This document shows positions 1 through 8,559 of a DNA stretch of 45,580 nt, piece by piece. Below the pieces are notes generated by a model. It did no database searches. It was given only the letters and a program-made list of their open reading frames with translations, and was not told where the DNA came from. The stretch's first letter is position 1. Each line of letters begins with the position of its first letter. The translations under genes and the position numbers were made by a program. This DNA is from Burkholderiales bacterium (lineage in GTDB: Bacteria; Pseudomonadota; Gammaproteobacteria; Burkholderiales; Burkholderiaceae_D), in the NCBI GenBank assembly GCA_016200895.1, contig JACQDX010000065.1:1-45580 (forward strand), written 5' to 3'.

Positions 1-3
1 CCT

Positions 4-40
4 AATGCCGTTCAGTTAAGCTGAGCGGCATTTTAATTTT
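4..40 (+). terminator. Hairpin at the left end of the IS, terminator-like
   Basis: Bases 4-15 pair with 21-32 (12 bp with one G-U pair, loop TTAAG), followed by TTTAATTTT. The left inverted repeat is one arm of this hairpin. Inference: it stops transcription entering from outside and so keeps transposase expression low, a strategy known from several insertion sequences. Confidence 0.5.
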
Positions 41-61
41 GAGGGATTGTAAACTGGAGCG

Positions 62-1411
62 ATGGCTGTTAACCTTGGATTCATGTTAAATGAAGCCATA
101 CAATTTCTCGTAGAATCGCAAGAATCACCGAATTGGGAGCGACTAGGTCAATACTTACCGTATGAGTGGATAGAGCAAGCACTGGCTCATACAGGTAAAG
201 CCAGCATTCGGCAGCGCAGACTACCTGCTCAACAGGTGGTGTGGCTGGTTGTGGCGCTGGCAATCTACCGTCATCAGTCAATCAGTGAGGTGCTTGACGA
301 TCTTGATCTGGTCTTGCCGGATGCACAAACACCTTTTGTCAGTAAAAGTGCGGTTGCCCAAGCGCGACAGCGCCTTGGTGCAGCGCCACTCAAATCACTT
401 TTTGAGATATCAGCCCGTGCCTGGTGTGATCAGGACAGTAAAACCTATCTTTTTAAAGGGTTGAAGCTGTTTGCCATGGATGGCACGACCCTCAAGCTTG
501 CTGATACACCAGAACACCGGGAACACTTCGGCGCACAAGCCTATGCCAATCAGACCATATCAAGTTATCCGCAGGTGCGTGGCGTCACAGTGACGGCTAT
601 ACCGACGCACCTGATTCTGAGTGCCGCCTTTGGCCCCTATGGCAGCAATGAAATGGCGTATGCCAAGAAATTACTTCCCTCTTTGCCTGAGGACTCCTTG
701 ACGGTCTTTGACAAAGGCTTTCTGAGTGCGGAGATTTTGTGTCGTCTCACTAGTGAGGGGAAGAATCGCCACTTCATCATCCCTGCCAAAGCCAATACCA
801 AATGGGAGATCATTTCTGGAACGGAGCAAGATGCAGTGATCCAGATGAGGGTCTCACCTCAGGCACGCTTGAAATGGCCAGATCTGCCTGAGTTCTGGCA
901 GGCCAGGGCTGTAACGATCATTGACAGCAAAGCCCGCCAACGAATTTTGCTCACCTCGTTGTTTGATAGCAAACGTTATACAGTTGCTGATATTGCAGCA
1001 TGCTATGCACGCCGGTGGCAAATTGAAACCAGTTACAGGGAACTTAAAACAAGCATGTTGGGTATGGCGCTGACATTACGCAGTAAAACGGTGGAAGGCG
1101 TGTATCAGGAAATATGGGGAACGCTCACCGCATATAACCTGATCCGGCTAGAGATCGCCAAAACAGCAATTGCTGTCAAATGTGAGCCTACCGAAATCAG
1201 TTTTATCCGGGCCTTTCATGTTATTCAATATGAATTGCACTGGGCTGCTGTGACACGCTCTTACGGCAAATTACCATCCCTGCTTCTACGTCTGCGACAA
1301 AGACTCGTCCACCTGCTCAATGAAGAACGGCCCGATCGTCAAGCCGACCGGGCCGTTAAGGCTCTTCCTAAGCGCTACCCTGTTCGCATCATTAAAAAAA
1401 CTCTTAACTGA
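62..1411 (+). CDS. IS4-family DDE transposase
   Basis: This 449-residue protein catalyses cut-and-paste transposition of the surrounding element. It has an N-terminal IS4-type DNA-binding region, then the RNase H-like DDE core: first Asp in FAMDGTTLKLAD, second Asp in TVFDKGFLS, and the signature YARRWQIETSYRELK, which fits the IS4 family Y-(2)-R-(3)-E-(6)-K motif exactly. A GGAG sequence sits a few bases before the ATG at 62; an in-frame ATG at 83 is an alternative start. The reading frame is intact and full length, so the enzyme is probably functional. Confidence 0.93.
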   Translation: MAVNLGFMLNEAIQFLVESQESPNWERLGQYLPYEWIEQALAHTGKASIRQRRLPAQQVVWLVVALAIYRHQSISEVLDDLDLVLPDAQTPFVSKSAVAQARQRLGAAPLKSLFEISARAWCDQDSKTYLFKGLKLFAMDGTTLKLADTPEHREHFGAQAYANQTISSYPQVRGVTVTAIPTHLILSAAFGPYGSNEMAYAKKLLPSLPEDSLTVFDKGFLSAEILCRLTSEGKNRHFIIPAKANTKWEIISGTEQDAVIQMRVSPQARLKWPDLPEFWQARAVTIIDSKARQRILLTSLFDSKRYTVADIAACYARRWQIETSYRELKTSMLGMALTLRSKTVEGVYQEIWGTLTAYNLIRLEIAKTAIAVKCEPTEISFIRAFHVIQYELHWAAVTRSYGKLPSLLLRLRQRLVHLLNEERPDRQADRAVKALPKRYPVRIIKKTLN

Positions 1412-1477
1412 ACGGTATTAGGGCCAATGCCCCATTTTTTTACATCAACAATATTTGCCAGCTACAATGAGCCGATA

Positions 1478-1741
1478 TCAATAACGACGACGCTGCTGAC
1501 CACCACCTGATGGACCGCGTGTTTCAATATGGCGGAAAGTAATTCTGCCCTTGCTCAAATCATAAGGGGACAACTCCAGCGTCACCTTGTCACCGGCGAG
1601 TATGCGTATGTGATGCTGACGCATTTTGCCGGACGTGTAAGCGATCAGTTTGTGACCGTTTTCCAGATTCACACGAAAACGTGAATCGGGCAGCACTTCT
1701 TCAACTTGACCACTCATTTCCAACAGTTCTTCTTTTGCCAT
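1478..1741 (-). CDS. infA: Translation initiation factor IF-1 (second, 87-residue type)
   Basis: The protein binds the A site of the 30S subunit during initiation. The sequence is a single S1-type OB fold starting [19 protein letters not shown], with [25 protein letters not shown] in the middle and the Arg-rich tail QQRRRY. At 87 residues it matches the longer infA paralogue of Betaproteobacteria rather than the ~72-residue copy in ribosomal operons. An upstream in-frame start would add 17 residues without family support, so the MAKEE start is chosen. It stands alone, 55 bases from the right end of the IS. Confidence 0.92.
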   Translation of the reverse strand: MAKEELLEMSGQVEEVLPDSRFRVNLENGHKLIAYTSGKMRQHHIRILAGDKVTLELSPYDLSKGRITFRHIETRGPSGGGQQRRRY

Positions 1742-2372
1742 GTTTTTTTCATCTCTATAGTAGGGTGTGACACTGCGCACAGACTGCATCACTAATGGCA
1801 GACGATCACATACTCATCTGCAAGGGATTACGGTGAACTCACTGTTGATCGCCTGATACTGTAAGACGAAAAGAGTGTGAGTGTTGAAAGAGGCTGTGCA
1901 CAGATGGCTTTGCCATCACATCAACACAGTGCTTGAATACCAACCAGAAGAATGTGCTAAAGGTCAGTAATTAGTGCAAGGTAAAGCAAGTCTGTAGCAG
2001 CTTGTTACCAGAAACGCTACTCAGCGCTTATCAGAAACACTTCGTCAGAAATACAGAGATCTATCGGAAGATAAAATTCTTTTGCAATAGGATTATACCC
2101 TGAATACCATACTTCCTCCGCGATTTGTCGATAAATCGCCAGAGAAATTGAGTAGTTGCAGTGTTTTTATTGGCAAATTGCTCTGTAAAGCTACATTCTC
2201 CTGCCATTGATGCAAATCAATTTCATATGTGCTTGTTATTTCAACACAAACAGACCGGCAAAGTATTTGCATGGTACCAGGCTTCGCTGGCAAAGCTGCC
2301 CACGTTTATGCCGGATTTGAAGCCGACGCATCGTACCCCGCCACTCCTTCCGTATTGATTAAATAATGCAGA
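1742..2372. other. Non-coding stretch upstream of infA
   Basis: No convincing gene is seen. Short ORFs on both strands (for example 2093-2293 minus and 2161-2358 plus) lack ribosome-binding sites and recognisable content. The part next to infA must hold its promoter; TACTAT at about 1756-1761 on the minus strand is a possible -10 element but no good -35 was found. The stretch may be debris from the decayed LysR locus beside it. Confidence 0.5.
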
Positions 2373-3055
2373 TCAGCGATGCCGCAAGGCTTCTACCAAA
2401 GGGTTAAAGGCGGGCGAAGAATGTCGACGGCAGGGGTAGTACAAGTGATAGCCAGGGAAAGTAGGACGCCAGTCCTGCAATACCCGGATCTGGCTGCCGT
2501 CAGCATTATGCGGTGCTGCCATATCAAGCGGTATATAAGTCAGGCCCATGCCAGCCAGCACAGCATGCAAGTGTGGGCTGGTACTATTGAAGATTACCCG
2601 GCCTTTAACGCACACATTGCGTTTTTTTGCTGCGGTTTCAAATTCCCAGACCAGCATGCTGTCATAAGTAGGCAAGCGTAAATTAATGCAATTGTGCTCC
2701 TGCAGATACTGAGGTAACTCAGGTTTGGCATGGCAGGGCTGATACGCACGGCGATCATGTCTTTTCTATCTGGTCACCGAGGCGCACACCAGCGTCATAG
2801 CGCTGCGCGACGATATTGGTCATGCCGTATCGACATTGATCTCTACCTTGATGTCCGGGTAGTCATGCAAGAATTTTTCCAGCTTGGGCCACTGCACATA
2901 GTTGGCCGCATGCTCTGCCGTGGTGATGCATATATTGCCAGCGAGTTTGTCCTTGAATTCACTTAGGGCACTAAGTTCAGCCTCTATCTCTTCAAACGGT
3001 GGACCTATGGTTTCCGGCAGGCGTTGCCCTGCATCCTTAGGCGATACGCGCTTAC
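2373..3055 (-). pseudogene. LysR-type regulator, decayed remnant
   Basis: The fragment preserves the hinge and most of the effector-binding domain of a LysR regulator in pieces. The first piece (about 3055-2820) reads RVSPKDAGQRL, FEEIEAELSALSEF and DIKVEINVD. The frame then shifts to YGMTNIVAQRYDAGVRLGDQ, shifts again to MIAVRISPAMPN, and again to PQYLQEHNC followed by the C-terminal third ending VEALRHR at 2373. At least three frameshifts are therefore present, and the N-terminal helix-turn-helix is missing. The remnant begins within a few bases of the stop codon of the lipoprotein gene at 3052, so the lost 5' part was probably removed by a deletion at that point. Confidence 0.85.
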
Positions 3056-3924
3056 AAACTGACTTGCTGTATGTATTCACAATAAGCTTTTTGTACATCG
3101 CTACGTCTTAGCAAGCCGTTGTGCCCAGCGTCTTTGATGAACAGCTGGCGTTTGGTTTTGGATGGGATCGCTTCATAGACTTTTTGTCCAAGTTCTGCCG
3201 GGGTCAGCTTGTCTTTTTCTGCCGTGAGCACCAGTGCCGGGCCCTGATAGTGTGACATCGCCCTTATGTTATCCACTTGCTGCAAACTATCCTGGATATT
3301 AATGCTGACAAAAGGCTTGGCATACCATGGTGTGCCCAGCGAAACCATGTCCCTGACATTGCTAGCCGTGGTTTCCAGGATGATGCCATCAGGCTGACGC
3401 TGTTCAGCAATAAAGCCGGTCGCGAAACTACCCATGGAATGCCCATGCACCACCAGTTTCCCTGTGGTCTTGGCACGCATGGCGTCGTAGATTTTCAAGG
3501 CATCTTCCTGCATGTTTTTAATGTCAGGCACACCTGCCGTGCGACCATAGCCCCGGTAGTCAAAGCTCACCAGATTGACGTTACAGCTACCTATGTTTTT
3601 CAACATGAAAGGCAATGAGTCTTCCACGTGAGAGAGGTTGCCGCCAAAATACAGTACCGTCACCTTGCTGCCATTTTGCTGGAATGCTGCGCCTTCCAGT
3701 TTGGTCTGGTCAGCGGCAATGACAGTTTCATCTTTGAGCTGTACTGTAGGATTGATTTTTTGTATATCGTCCTGCGTCATTTTTTGCCTGAGCTTATAGC
3801 CAGTTGAACTGTCGGGACGTATGTATTGTTTGTCTGTGATATCGACATGCATGCACGCCGTCAGTTGGCTGCTGGCTCCAACAACTAGTGCAGTTAAAAA
3901 CCATTTTGATCTGATGAGGGGCAT
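3052..3924 (-). CDS. Alpha/beta-hydrolase lipoprotein
   Basis: A 290-residue envelope hydrolase of unknown substrate. The N-terminus is a lipoprotein signal with lipobox LTAC (Cys24). The hydrolase core shows a Gly-rich oxyanion region (YFGGNLSH), the DYRGYGRTAG strand-turn, the nucleophile elbow GHSMG (Ser163), the acid in TAEKDKLTP and the His in DAGHNG, so the full triad is present. The ATG at 3924 has GGAG six bases upstream. The C-terminus abuts the LysR remnant, so the last residues could be altered relative to the ancestral protein. A serine esterase or thioesterase role is likely. Confidence 0.82.
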   Translation of the reverse strand: MPLIRSKWFLTALVVGASSQLTACMHVDITDKQYIRPDSSTGYKLRQKMTQDDIQKINPTVQLKDETVIAADQTKLEGAAFQQNGSKVTVLYFGGNLSHVEDSLPFMLKNIGSCNVNLVSFDYRGYGRTAGVPDIKNMQEDALKIYDAMRAKTTGKLVVHGHSMGSFATGFIAEQRQPDGIILETTASNVRDMVSLGTPWYAKPFVSINIQDSLQQVDNIRAMSHYQGPALVLTAEKDKLTPAELGQKVYEAIPSKTKRQLFIKDAGHNGLLRRSDVQKAYCEYIQQVSL

Positions 3925-3967
3925 GCCGTCTCCGCTATTTTACGATGAACAAGTACGGGGAATATTA

Positions 3968-4897
3968 TCACGTGGATTCATGCAATATCCTGTCCCAGTA
4001 AGCCGGTTCCCCGAATGTGGTACGCAGGTGGGCGATAAACAACTGCGCTTTTGCTGCATGTGAACGCCCCGGCATGCGTACTGCATGTATGCCTGGCCGT
4101 ATCTTTGCGTTTGTGCTGTTCGCTGTAGGGAATAGCGAAATTAATTGCCCTGCCTCTATGGCATCGCACACCATCCAGCTGGCCAGGTGGACGATGCCTA
4201 TGCCTGCCAGTGCGGCATGCAGCAAAGACTCGGTATCGTCAGAGCGCAAACTACCGCGTACCGGCAAGCTCGCCTCACGGTTCACCCCAGGGTAACACCA
4301 CCAACCGGCGGGTATAGGAGTTGTCGCTATCGTCAGGCAATTATGCTTGAGCAAATCTTGTGGCGTGGCTGGCCTGCCATGGCGCACCAGATAAGCCGGG
4401 CTGGCGCAGGTTAGTCTGTGCAATGGTGCAAGTGTGGTCGCCACCAGATCGCTGTCTGGCAGCACACCTATGCGCACTGCGACATCGACCCTGCGTGTAG
4501 ACAGATCAACGATTTCGTCACTGACGTGCAGATCAACTTCCATCAGTGGATAGCGGTTAAGAAAGCTGGCAACAGCGGGCGCAATATAACGTCGGCCAAA
4601 AGCCGAAGGGGCGGTCACCGTTAGCAGACCACGCGGGTCGCCATTCAATTCAGACATGGCTTGCCTGGCATCAGCCAGTTCCGCTGCGATGTTTTTTGCC
4701 CTTGGCAAAAACTGCTCACCTGAATCAGTCAACAGCAAGCGTCTTGAACTGCGGTGGAATAATTTAATGCCAAGCTCCACTTCGAGCGCATCGATCTTCC
4801 GGGATATGGATGACACTGCAACATCATGCATTTTCGCGACGGCAGACAGGCTGCCCGCTTCATGCACTTCCAAAAAAATCTGTATGGCATCAAACAT
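3968..4897 (-). CDS. LysR-family transcriptional regulator
   Basis: A 309-residue full-length LysR protein. Residues 1-60 form the winged helix-turn-helix (FLEVHEAGSLSAVAKMHDVAVSSISRKIDALE), followed by the linker helix and a periplasmic-binding-protein-like effector domain (residues ~90-300, starting GLLTVTAPSAFGRRYIAP). It belongs to the common CrgA/DsdC-like subgroup. It is divergent from the metallo-beta-lactamase gene at 5047 and shares a 149-bp intergenic region with it containing an inverted repeat at 4921-4939, so it probably controls that gene and itself. The effector is unknown. Confidence 0.88.
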   Translation of the reverse strand: MFDAIQIFLEVHEAGSLSAVAKMHDVAVSSISRKIDALEVELGIKLFHRSSRRLLLTDSGEQFLPRAKNIAAELADARQAMSELNGDPRGLLTVTAPSAFGRRYIAPAVASFLNRYPLMEVDLHVSDEIVDLSTRRVDVAVRIGVLPDSDLVATTLAPLHRLTCASPAYLVRHGRPATPQDLLKHNCLTIATTPIPAGWWCYPGVNREASLPVRGSLRSDDTESLLHAALAGIGIVHLASWMVCDAIEAGQLISLFPTANSTNAKIRPGIHAVRMPGRSHAAKAQLFIAHLRTTFGEPAYWDRILHEST

Positions 4898-4920
4898 GGC
4901 AGTCCCTGGTTATTTACTTG

Positions 4921-4939
4921 CTTTGCAAAAATCGCAAAG
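4921..4939. promoter_or_regulatory. Candidate LysR operator
   Basis: CTTTGC-AAAAATC-GCAAAG is a perfect 6-bp interrupted palindrome containing a T-N11-A core, the usual LysR box. It lies 24 bases before the LysR start. A half-site copy (TTCGCAAAGA at 4971-4980) repeats ATCGCAAAGA at 4931-4940, consistent with a regulatory plus an activation half-site. This is inference from symmetry and position. Confidence 0.45.
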
Positions 4940-5046
4940 ATGGTTTGCAGTGAAGGTGATTGTATCGTTTTTCGCAAAGAAATAAAATCACTTCCATCAA
5001 CAATCCCTAGTCAACAACACATGGCGAATAGCCAAAGGAAGAGAAC

Positions 5047-6021
5047 ATGATCAAGAACACTTTACATAAATTGGCCCACGCCGCTTTATACCTGTCCATT
5101 GCGGGTGCATTCGGCATGAGCAGTGGTGCAGTCTATTCCGCTGCACCCATGGTTAAAACTTCTGCCCCTACGTATTACCGCACTATGCTGGGCGCATTTG
5201 AAGTGACTGCGCTTAGTGACGGCACCGTCAAACTGCCAGTAGAAAAGATATTGATGGAGCCAGAGCAAAAAACCAAAGAAGTACTGGCAAAATCATTTTT
5301 GCAGCTACCGCTGGAAACTTCAGTGAATGCCTATCTGGTTAACACTGGTAACAAGTTGATTTTGATAGATGTCGGTACCAGCAACCTGTTTGGTCCCAGC
5401 CTGGGCAAGCTGATAGCCAATCTCAAAGCATCAGGCTATGAAGCTTCACAGATAGATGATATTTACCTCACCCATTTACATCCCGATCATGTGGGCGGCT
5501 TAATGGTCAATGGTGCAATGGCTTTTAATAATGCCATCATACATGTGAACCAGGCCGAGGCCGATTATTGGCTCAGTCAAAAAAACATGGATCTGGCACC
5601 AGCAGATGCCAAGTCTTTCTTTCAGGGGGCGATGGTTTCGGTTAATCCTTATAAGGCGGCTAACAAGCTGCAAACCTTTAGTGCAGATGGTGAATTAATG
5701 CCAGGTCTCACTGCGCATTCCACTCATGGCCACACCGTCGGTCATACATCTTATCTGCTGGAAAGCCAGGGTGAAAAAATGCTGGTGGTCGGTGATCTGA
5801 TTCACGTCGCATCCGTGCAACTCGACAAGCCGGAAGTGACGGTGACTTTTGATAGTCATGCCAACGAAGCCTCAGCCATGCGCCAGAAAGTATTTGCCCA
5901 GGCAGCAAAAGACGGTGTCATCGTTGCCGCCTCACACATACAGTTTCCTGGCATGGGGCGCTTGAAAAAAACAGGCAACAGCTATCAATGGGTACCAGTG
6001 AATTTTACATTGATGCCATAA
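5047..6021 (+). CDS. Secreted metallo-beta-lactamase-fold hydrolase
   Basis: A 324-residue protein with an N-terminal signal peptide (hydrophobic residues ~10-32, ending about VYSA), so it is periplasmic or secreted. The zinc-binding signature THLHPDHVGG (His143, His145, Asp147, His148) is complete. Further ligands are in HSTHGHTVGHTS, VVGDLIH and AASHIQFPG. The family includes N-acyl-homoserine-lactone lactonases and related hydrolases; the substrate here cannot be told. The ATG follows GGAAGAGAAC. It is divergent from the LysR gene and upstream of a glutathione transferase, from which it is separated by a strong palindrome. Confidence 0.87.
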   Translation: MIKNTLHKLAHAALYLSIAGAFGMSSGAVYSAAPMVKTSAPTYYRTMLGAFEVTALSDGTVKLPVEKILMEPEQKTKEVLAKSFLQLPLETSVNAYLVNTGNKLILIDVGTSNLFGPSLGKLIANLKASGYEASQIDDIYLTHLHPDHVGGLMVNGAMAFNNAIIHVNQAEADYWLSQKNMDLAPADAKSFFQGAMVSVNPYKAANKLQTFSADGELMPGLTAHSTHGHTVGHTSYLLESQGEKMLVVGDLIHVASVQLDKPEVTVTFDSHANEASAMRQKVFAQAAKDGVIVAASHIQFPGMGRLKKTGNSYQWVPVNFTLMP

Positions 6022-6040
6022 GAAATTGATAAGCCAGGCA

Positions 6041-6070
6041 ATTGATGGCTTGCCCGGGCAGGCCATCAAT
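6041..6070. terminator. 30-nt palindrome between the MBL and GST genes
   Basis: ATTGATGGCTTGCCC followed by GGGCAGGCCATCAAT pairs along its whole length with one G-U pair. It starts 19 bases after the hydrolase stop and ends 33 bases before the GST start. It lacks a clean T-run, so it may act as an mRNA end-stabiliser, an attenuator or an operator rather than a simple terminator. Confidence 0.45.
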
Positions 6071-6103
6071 CATTTCATTCATGTCTTACTCTCAAAGAAA
6101 AAA

Positions 6104-6805
6104 ATGATCAAGTTCTATTATCATCCTTCACCCAATCCAGCCAAGATTGCCTTGTTTCTTGAAGAATCTGGTTTGCCGTATGAACTGCTGCCAGTTGACA
6201 CACAAAAGGGCGAGCAACATGGCGCAGCCTATTTAGCCATCAACCCCAATGCCAAGACGCCTGCTATTGTCGATGAAGATACTGGTGCTGTCGTGTTTGA
6301 CAGCAATGCCATCCTGCTTTACCTGGCGGAAAAATCAGGGAAATTTCTTCCTGCACCTGATCCGGTGAGCCGTGCCGAAACCTTGTCTTGGCTGATGTTC
6401 ATTGCCAGTGGCATAGGGCCGTTTTCCGGGCAGGCAGTGCACTTCAGGCACTTTGCACCAGAACCAAAAACCTATGCGCTAAATCGCTATGACTTTGAAG
6501 CCTGGCGTCACTGGCGCATCATTGATGCGCGTCTGGCAGAGCATCGGTATCTGGTAGGTGATAGTTACAGTATTGTCGATATGGCTCTCTGGGGCTGGGC
6601 ACGTGCTATCCCGTTTATTTTGGGCGATGACGCCTGGACCCAGCTACCAAATGTAAAAAGGCTGTTTGATGAAATCAATGCCAGACCTGCAGCGCAAGCT
6701 GCCGAGAACCTGAAGACTGTCCATGCTTTCAAGGCAGCGATGGATGCAGAGACCATGGCAGCGATGTATCCGCAAAATGCCAGATTGGTACCTGCGCGGG
6801 TTTAG
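6104..6805 (+). CDS. Glutathione S-transferase family protein
   Basis: A 233-residue cytosolic GST. The N-terminal thioredoxin-like domain (residues 1-80) shows KFYYHPSPNPAKIALFLEE, the cis-Pro segment NPNAKTPAIVD and the glutathione-binding DSNAILLYLAE. The C-terminal domain is all-helical with LVGDSYSIVDMALWGWA. The pattern is close to the YfcG/YghU (Ure2p-like) group, which has disulfide reductase activity with glutathione. An in-frame ATG at 6026 would give a longer form, but that part includes the 6041-6070 palindrome and has no family counterpart, so 6104 is chosen. It may be read with the upstream hydrolase. Confidence 0.88.
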   Translation: MIKFYYHPSPNPAKIALFLEESGLPYELLPVDTQKGEQHGAAYLAINPNAKTPAIVDEDTGAVVFDSNAILLYLAEKSGKFLPAPDPVSRAETLSWLMFIASGIGPFSGQAVHFRHFAPEPKTYALNRYDFEAWRHWRIIDARLAEHRYLVGDSYSIVDMALWGWARAIPFILGDDAWTQLPNVKRLFDEINARPAAQAAENLKTVHAFKAAMDAETMAAMYPQNARLVPARV

Positions 6806-6823
6806 TCCACAAATAGTCCACAA

Positions 6824-6840
6824 CCCCACTAAGCGTGGGG
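6824..6840. terminator. Small hairpin between convergent genes
   Basis: CCCCAC-TAAGC-GTGGGG forms a 6-bp GC stem between the end of the GST gene and the end of the hybrid kinase gene, overlapping the kinase stop codon. No clear T-run follows on either strand, so termination is only suggested by position. Confidence 0.3.
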
Positions 6841-8559
6841 GGGATCTACATGTCGGCGCAGTGCCTGGTCCACGCTGGAAGCGAGTTCGATCAGTTGAAA
6901 AGGTTTGCGCAAGATGGCGTGACCTTCTATAACCTGGTCAATCGCTTCCATATCTGCATAGCCGGTGGCGATAATCATGGGCAAGCCTGGGAACTCCCGA
7001 TTGGCGATATCAACCAGCGTGGCTCCGGTCATGCCCGGCATCAGATAATCGGTGATCATCAAATCCGGTTTTTCACGCCTGAGCTCACACAAGCCAGTCT
7101 CGCCATCAGGTGCCTGGCTTACCGCATAGCCCAGCGCTTCGAGCGACTCCACCATGGATTGCCTGACTGAATCGTCATCTTCCACCACCAGTATCCGTGT
7201 TCCAGCTGTCACCAGTCTCAAAACAGGATTCAAGCCTTGCTTATCTGTATTTGTAAAATCTTCCACTAACCTGAGCCATATTTCTATCGTAGTACCGACA
7301 CCCATTTCGCTGGACAACCGGGCAGTACCGCCAGATTGCTGGGCCATGCCATATACCTGGCTCAGGCCCAAGCCGGTTCCCTTGCCTACGCCCTTGGTTG
7401 TGAAAAAAGGTTCAAATACTTTTGCCAGTATGTGTGGAGCTATTCCATGCCCGGTATCTGTTACCGAGATAAGGGCATACTTGCCTGGCGGGAGCAAGCC
7501 TTCTGGCGGCATTGCCCTGGATGCCTTTACCGTCAGTTTGCCGCCCGATGGCATGGCGTCGCGGGCATTGATGGCGAGATTGAGTAAAGCCATTTCCATC
7601 TGGTTTTTGTCAGCCATGACAAATTCCAGTTGGTGGTCAATTTCAAATTCCAGCTCTATCAATGAACCCAGGGAAGTTTTCATCAATTCCCTGACGCCCT
7701 CGAACAGCGCCAGTACATCAGTCGAACGCAGATCCAGTCTCTGATTGCGGGAGTAAGCCAGCAACTGGCCTGTCAGCTTGCCACCCCGCTCGCACGCCCG
7801 CCGGGCCACCTCGGCCTTGCGTCTTGCTATGTCATCTTTGGACAGTAGCAAGATCAAGTCCATGCTGCCCTGTATGACATTGAGCAGGTTGTTAAAGTCA
7901 TGCGCAATGCCACCAGTCAGACGCCCCATGGCTTCCATTTTCTGGAATTGCATCATCGCCTGTTGCACCCGTTCACGCTCTATGACCTCATTCATCAGCC
8001 TGTCATTGGCTTGCGCCAGCGCACGCGTGCGCTCTTCTATGCGTGACTCCAGTGTTTCATTCAATTGCAGCAGCTGCGCCTGGCTGTCGCGCAATTTTTC
8101 TGTCGCCTGCATTCTGTCGTGCAAGATATTGCGCGCTTCGTATTGGCGCCGACGGCCCCGCAATGCAGAGGCGGCAGCGCTACGCAAGGTTTCTGAATTG
8201 AGCGGGCGTTCCAGCAAGACGATATTACCCAGTTGGTCGAAAGTACTTCTGGCGGCAATGCCAGCGACGTTGCTCCCTTTGGGAATCAATACCACGAAGG
8301 GAAAATCAGACCAGGGTTCTTGCGTACTCAGCCAGGCAATGAGCTGTCTGGTGCTGGAGTCTTGTAAAGTTTCTTCGGCAATCACACAAGCGCCTGCACC
8401 TGCCGACAGTTCATTCACCATGGCGTCAAAGTTTGGTATCGCGCCGCATTCAAAGCCACTGCGTAGCAGGAATTGATAAATAACTTCGGCATCCCTGCCA
8501 TGGGGCGTCAATATGAGTATGCGCTCGTCTAGTACGCCGTTATCGCTCTTCATCAGCAT
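6829..8559 (-). CDS. Soluble hybrid sensor histidine kinase with pseudo-receiver N-terminus
   Basis: A 576-residue protein without membrane segments. Residues ~12-135 look like a receiver fold (ERILILTPHGRDAEVIYQFL) but lack the phosphoacceptor Asp (VIAEETL at that place). A coiled coil (~145-205) leads to the HisKA domain with GGIAHDFNNLL (His220), an HATPase domain (NLAINARDAM, DTGHGI, FTTKGVGKGTGLGL) and a C-terminal receiver with Asp504 in PDLMITDYLMPGMTG. Its first 20 bases overlap the end of the KaiC-like gene, so the two are translationally coupled. A second ATG at 8553 has GGAAG six bases upstream and may be the real start. Confidence 0.9.
   Translation of the reverse strand: MLMKSDNGVLDERILILTPHGRDAEVIYQFLLRSGFECGAIPNFDAMVNELSAGAGACVIAEETLQDSSTRQLIAWLSTQEPWSDFPFVVLIPKGSNVAGIAARSTFDQLGNIVLLERPLNSETLRSAAASALRGRRRQYEARNILHDRMQATEKLRDSQAQLLQLNETLESRIEERTRALAQANDRLMNEVIERERVQQAMMQFQKMEAMGRLTGGIAHDFNNLLNVIQGSMDLILLLSKDDIARRKAEVARRACERGGKLTGQLLAYSRNQRLDLRSTDVLALFEGVRELMKTSLGSLIELEFEIDHQLEFVMADKNQMEMALLNLAINARDAMPSGGKLTVKASRAMPPEGLLPPGKYALISVTDTGHGIAPHILAKVFEPFFTTKGVGKGTGLGLSQVYGMAQQSGGTARLSSEMGVGTTIEIWLRLVEDFTNTDKQGLNPVLRLVTAGTRILVVEDDDSVRQSMVESLEALGYAVSQAPDGETGLCELRREKPDLMITDYLMPGMTGATLVDIANREFPGLPMIIATGYADMEAIDQVIEGHAILRKPFQLIELASSVDQALRRHVDPPHA

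Larger units (their letters stand above)
1..1422 (+). mobile_element. IS4-family insertion sequence, complete
   Basis: The first 20 bases (CCTAATGCCGTTCAGTTAAG) and the reverse complement of bases 1403-1422 match at 19 of 20 positions, giving clear terminal inverted repeats around one transposase gene. The element is about 1.42 kb, normal for IS4-family members. The transposase stop codon (1409-1411) lies inside the right repeat. The window begins at the left end, so the flanking target duplication cannot be checked. The intact ORF and near-perfect ends suggest a recent, possibly active copy. Confidence 0.9.

Noticed and set aside
2093..2358. Short ORFs between infA and the LysR remnant
   Set aside because: No ribosome-binding sites, no recognisable content, overlapping on both strands.
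7154..8476. Two long plus-strand frames opposite the hybrid kinase
   Set aside because: Ser-rich antisense translations without family resemblance; the kinase on the minus strand has all domains.
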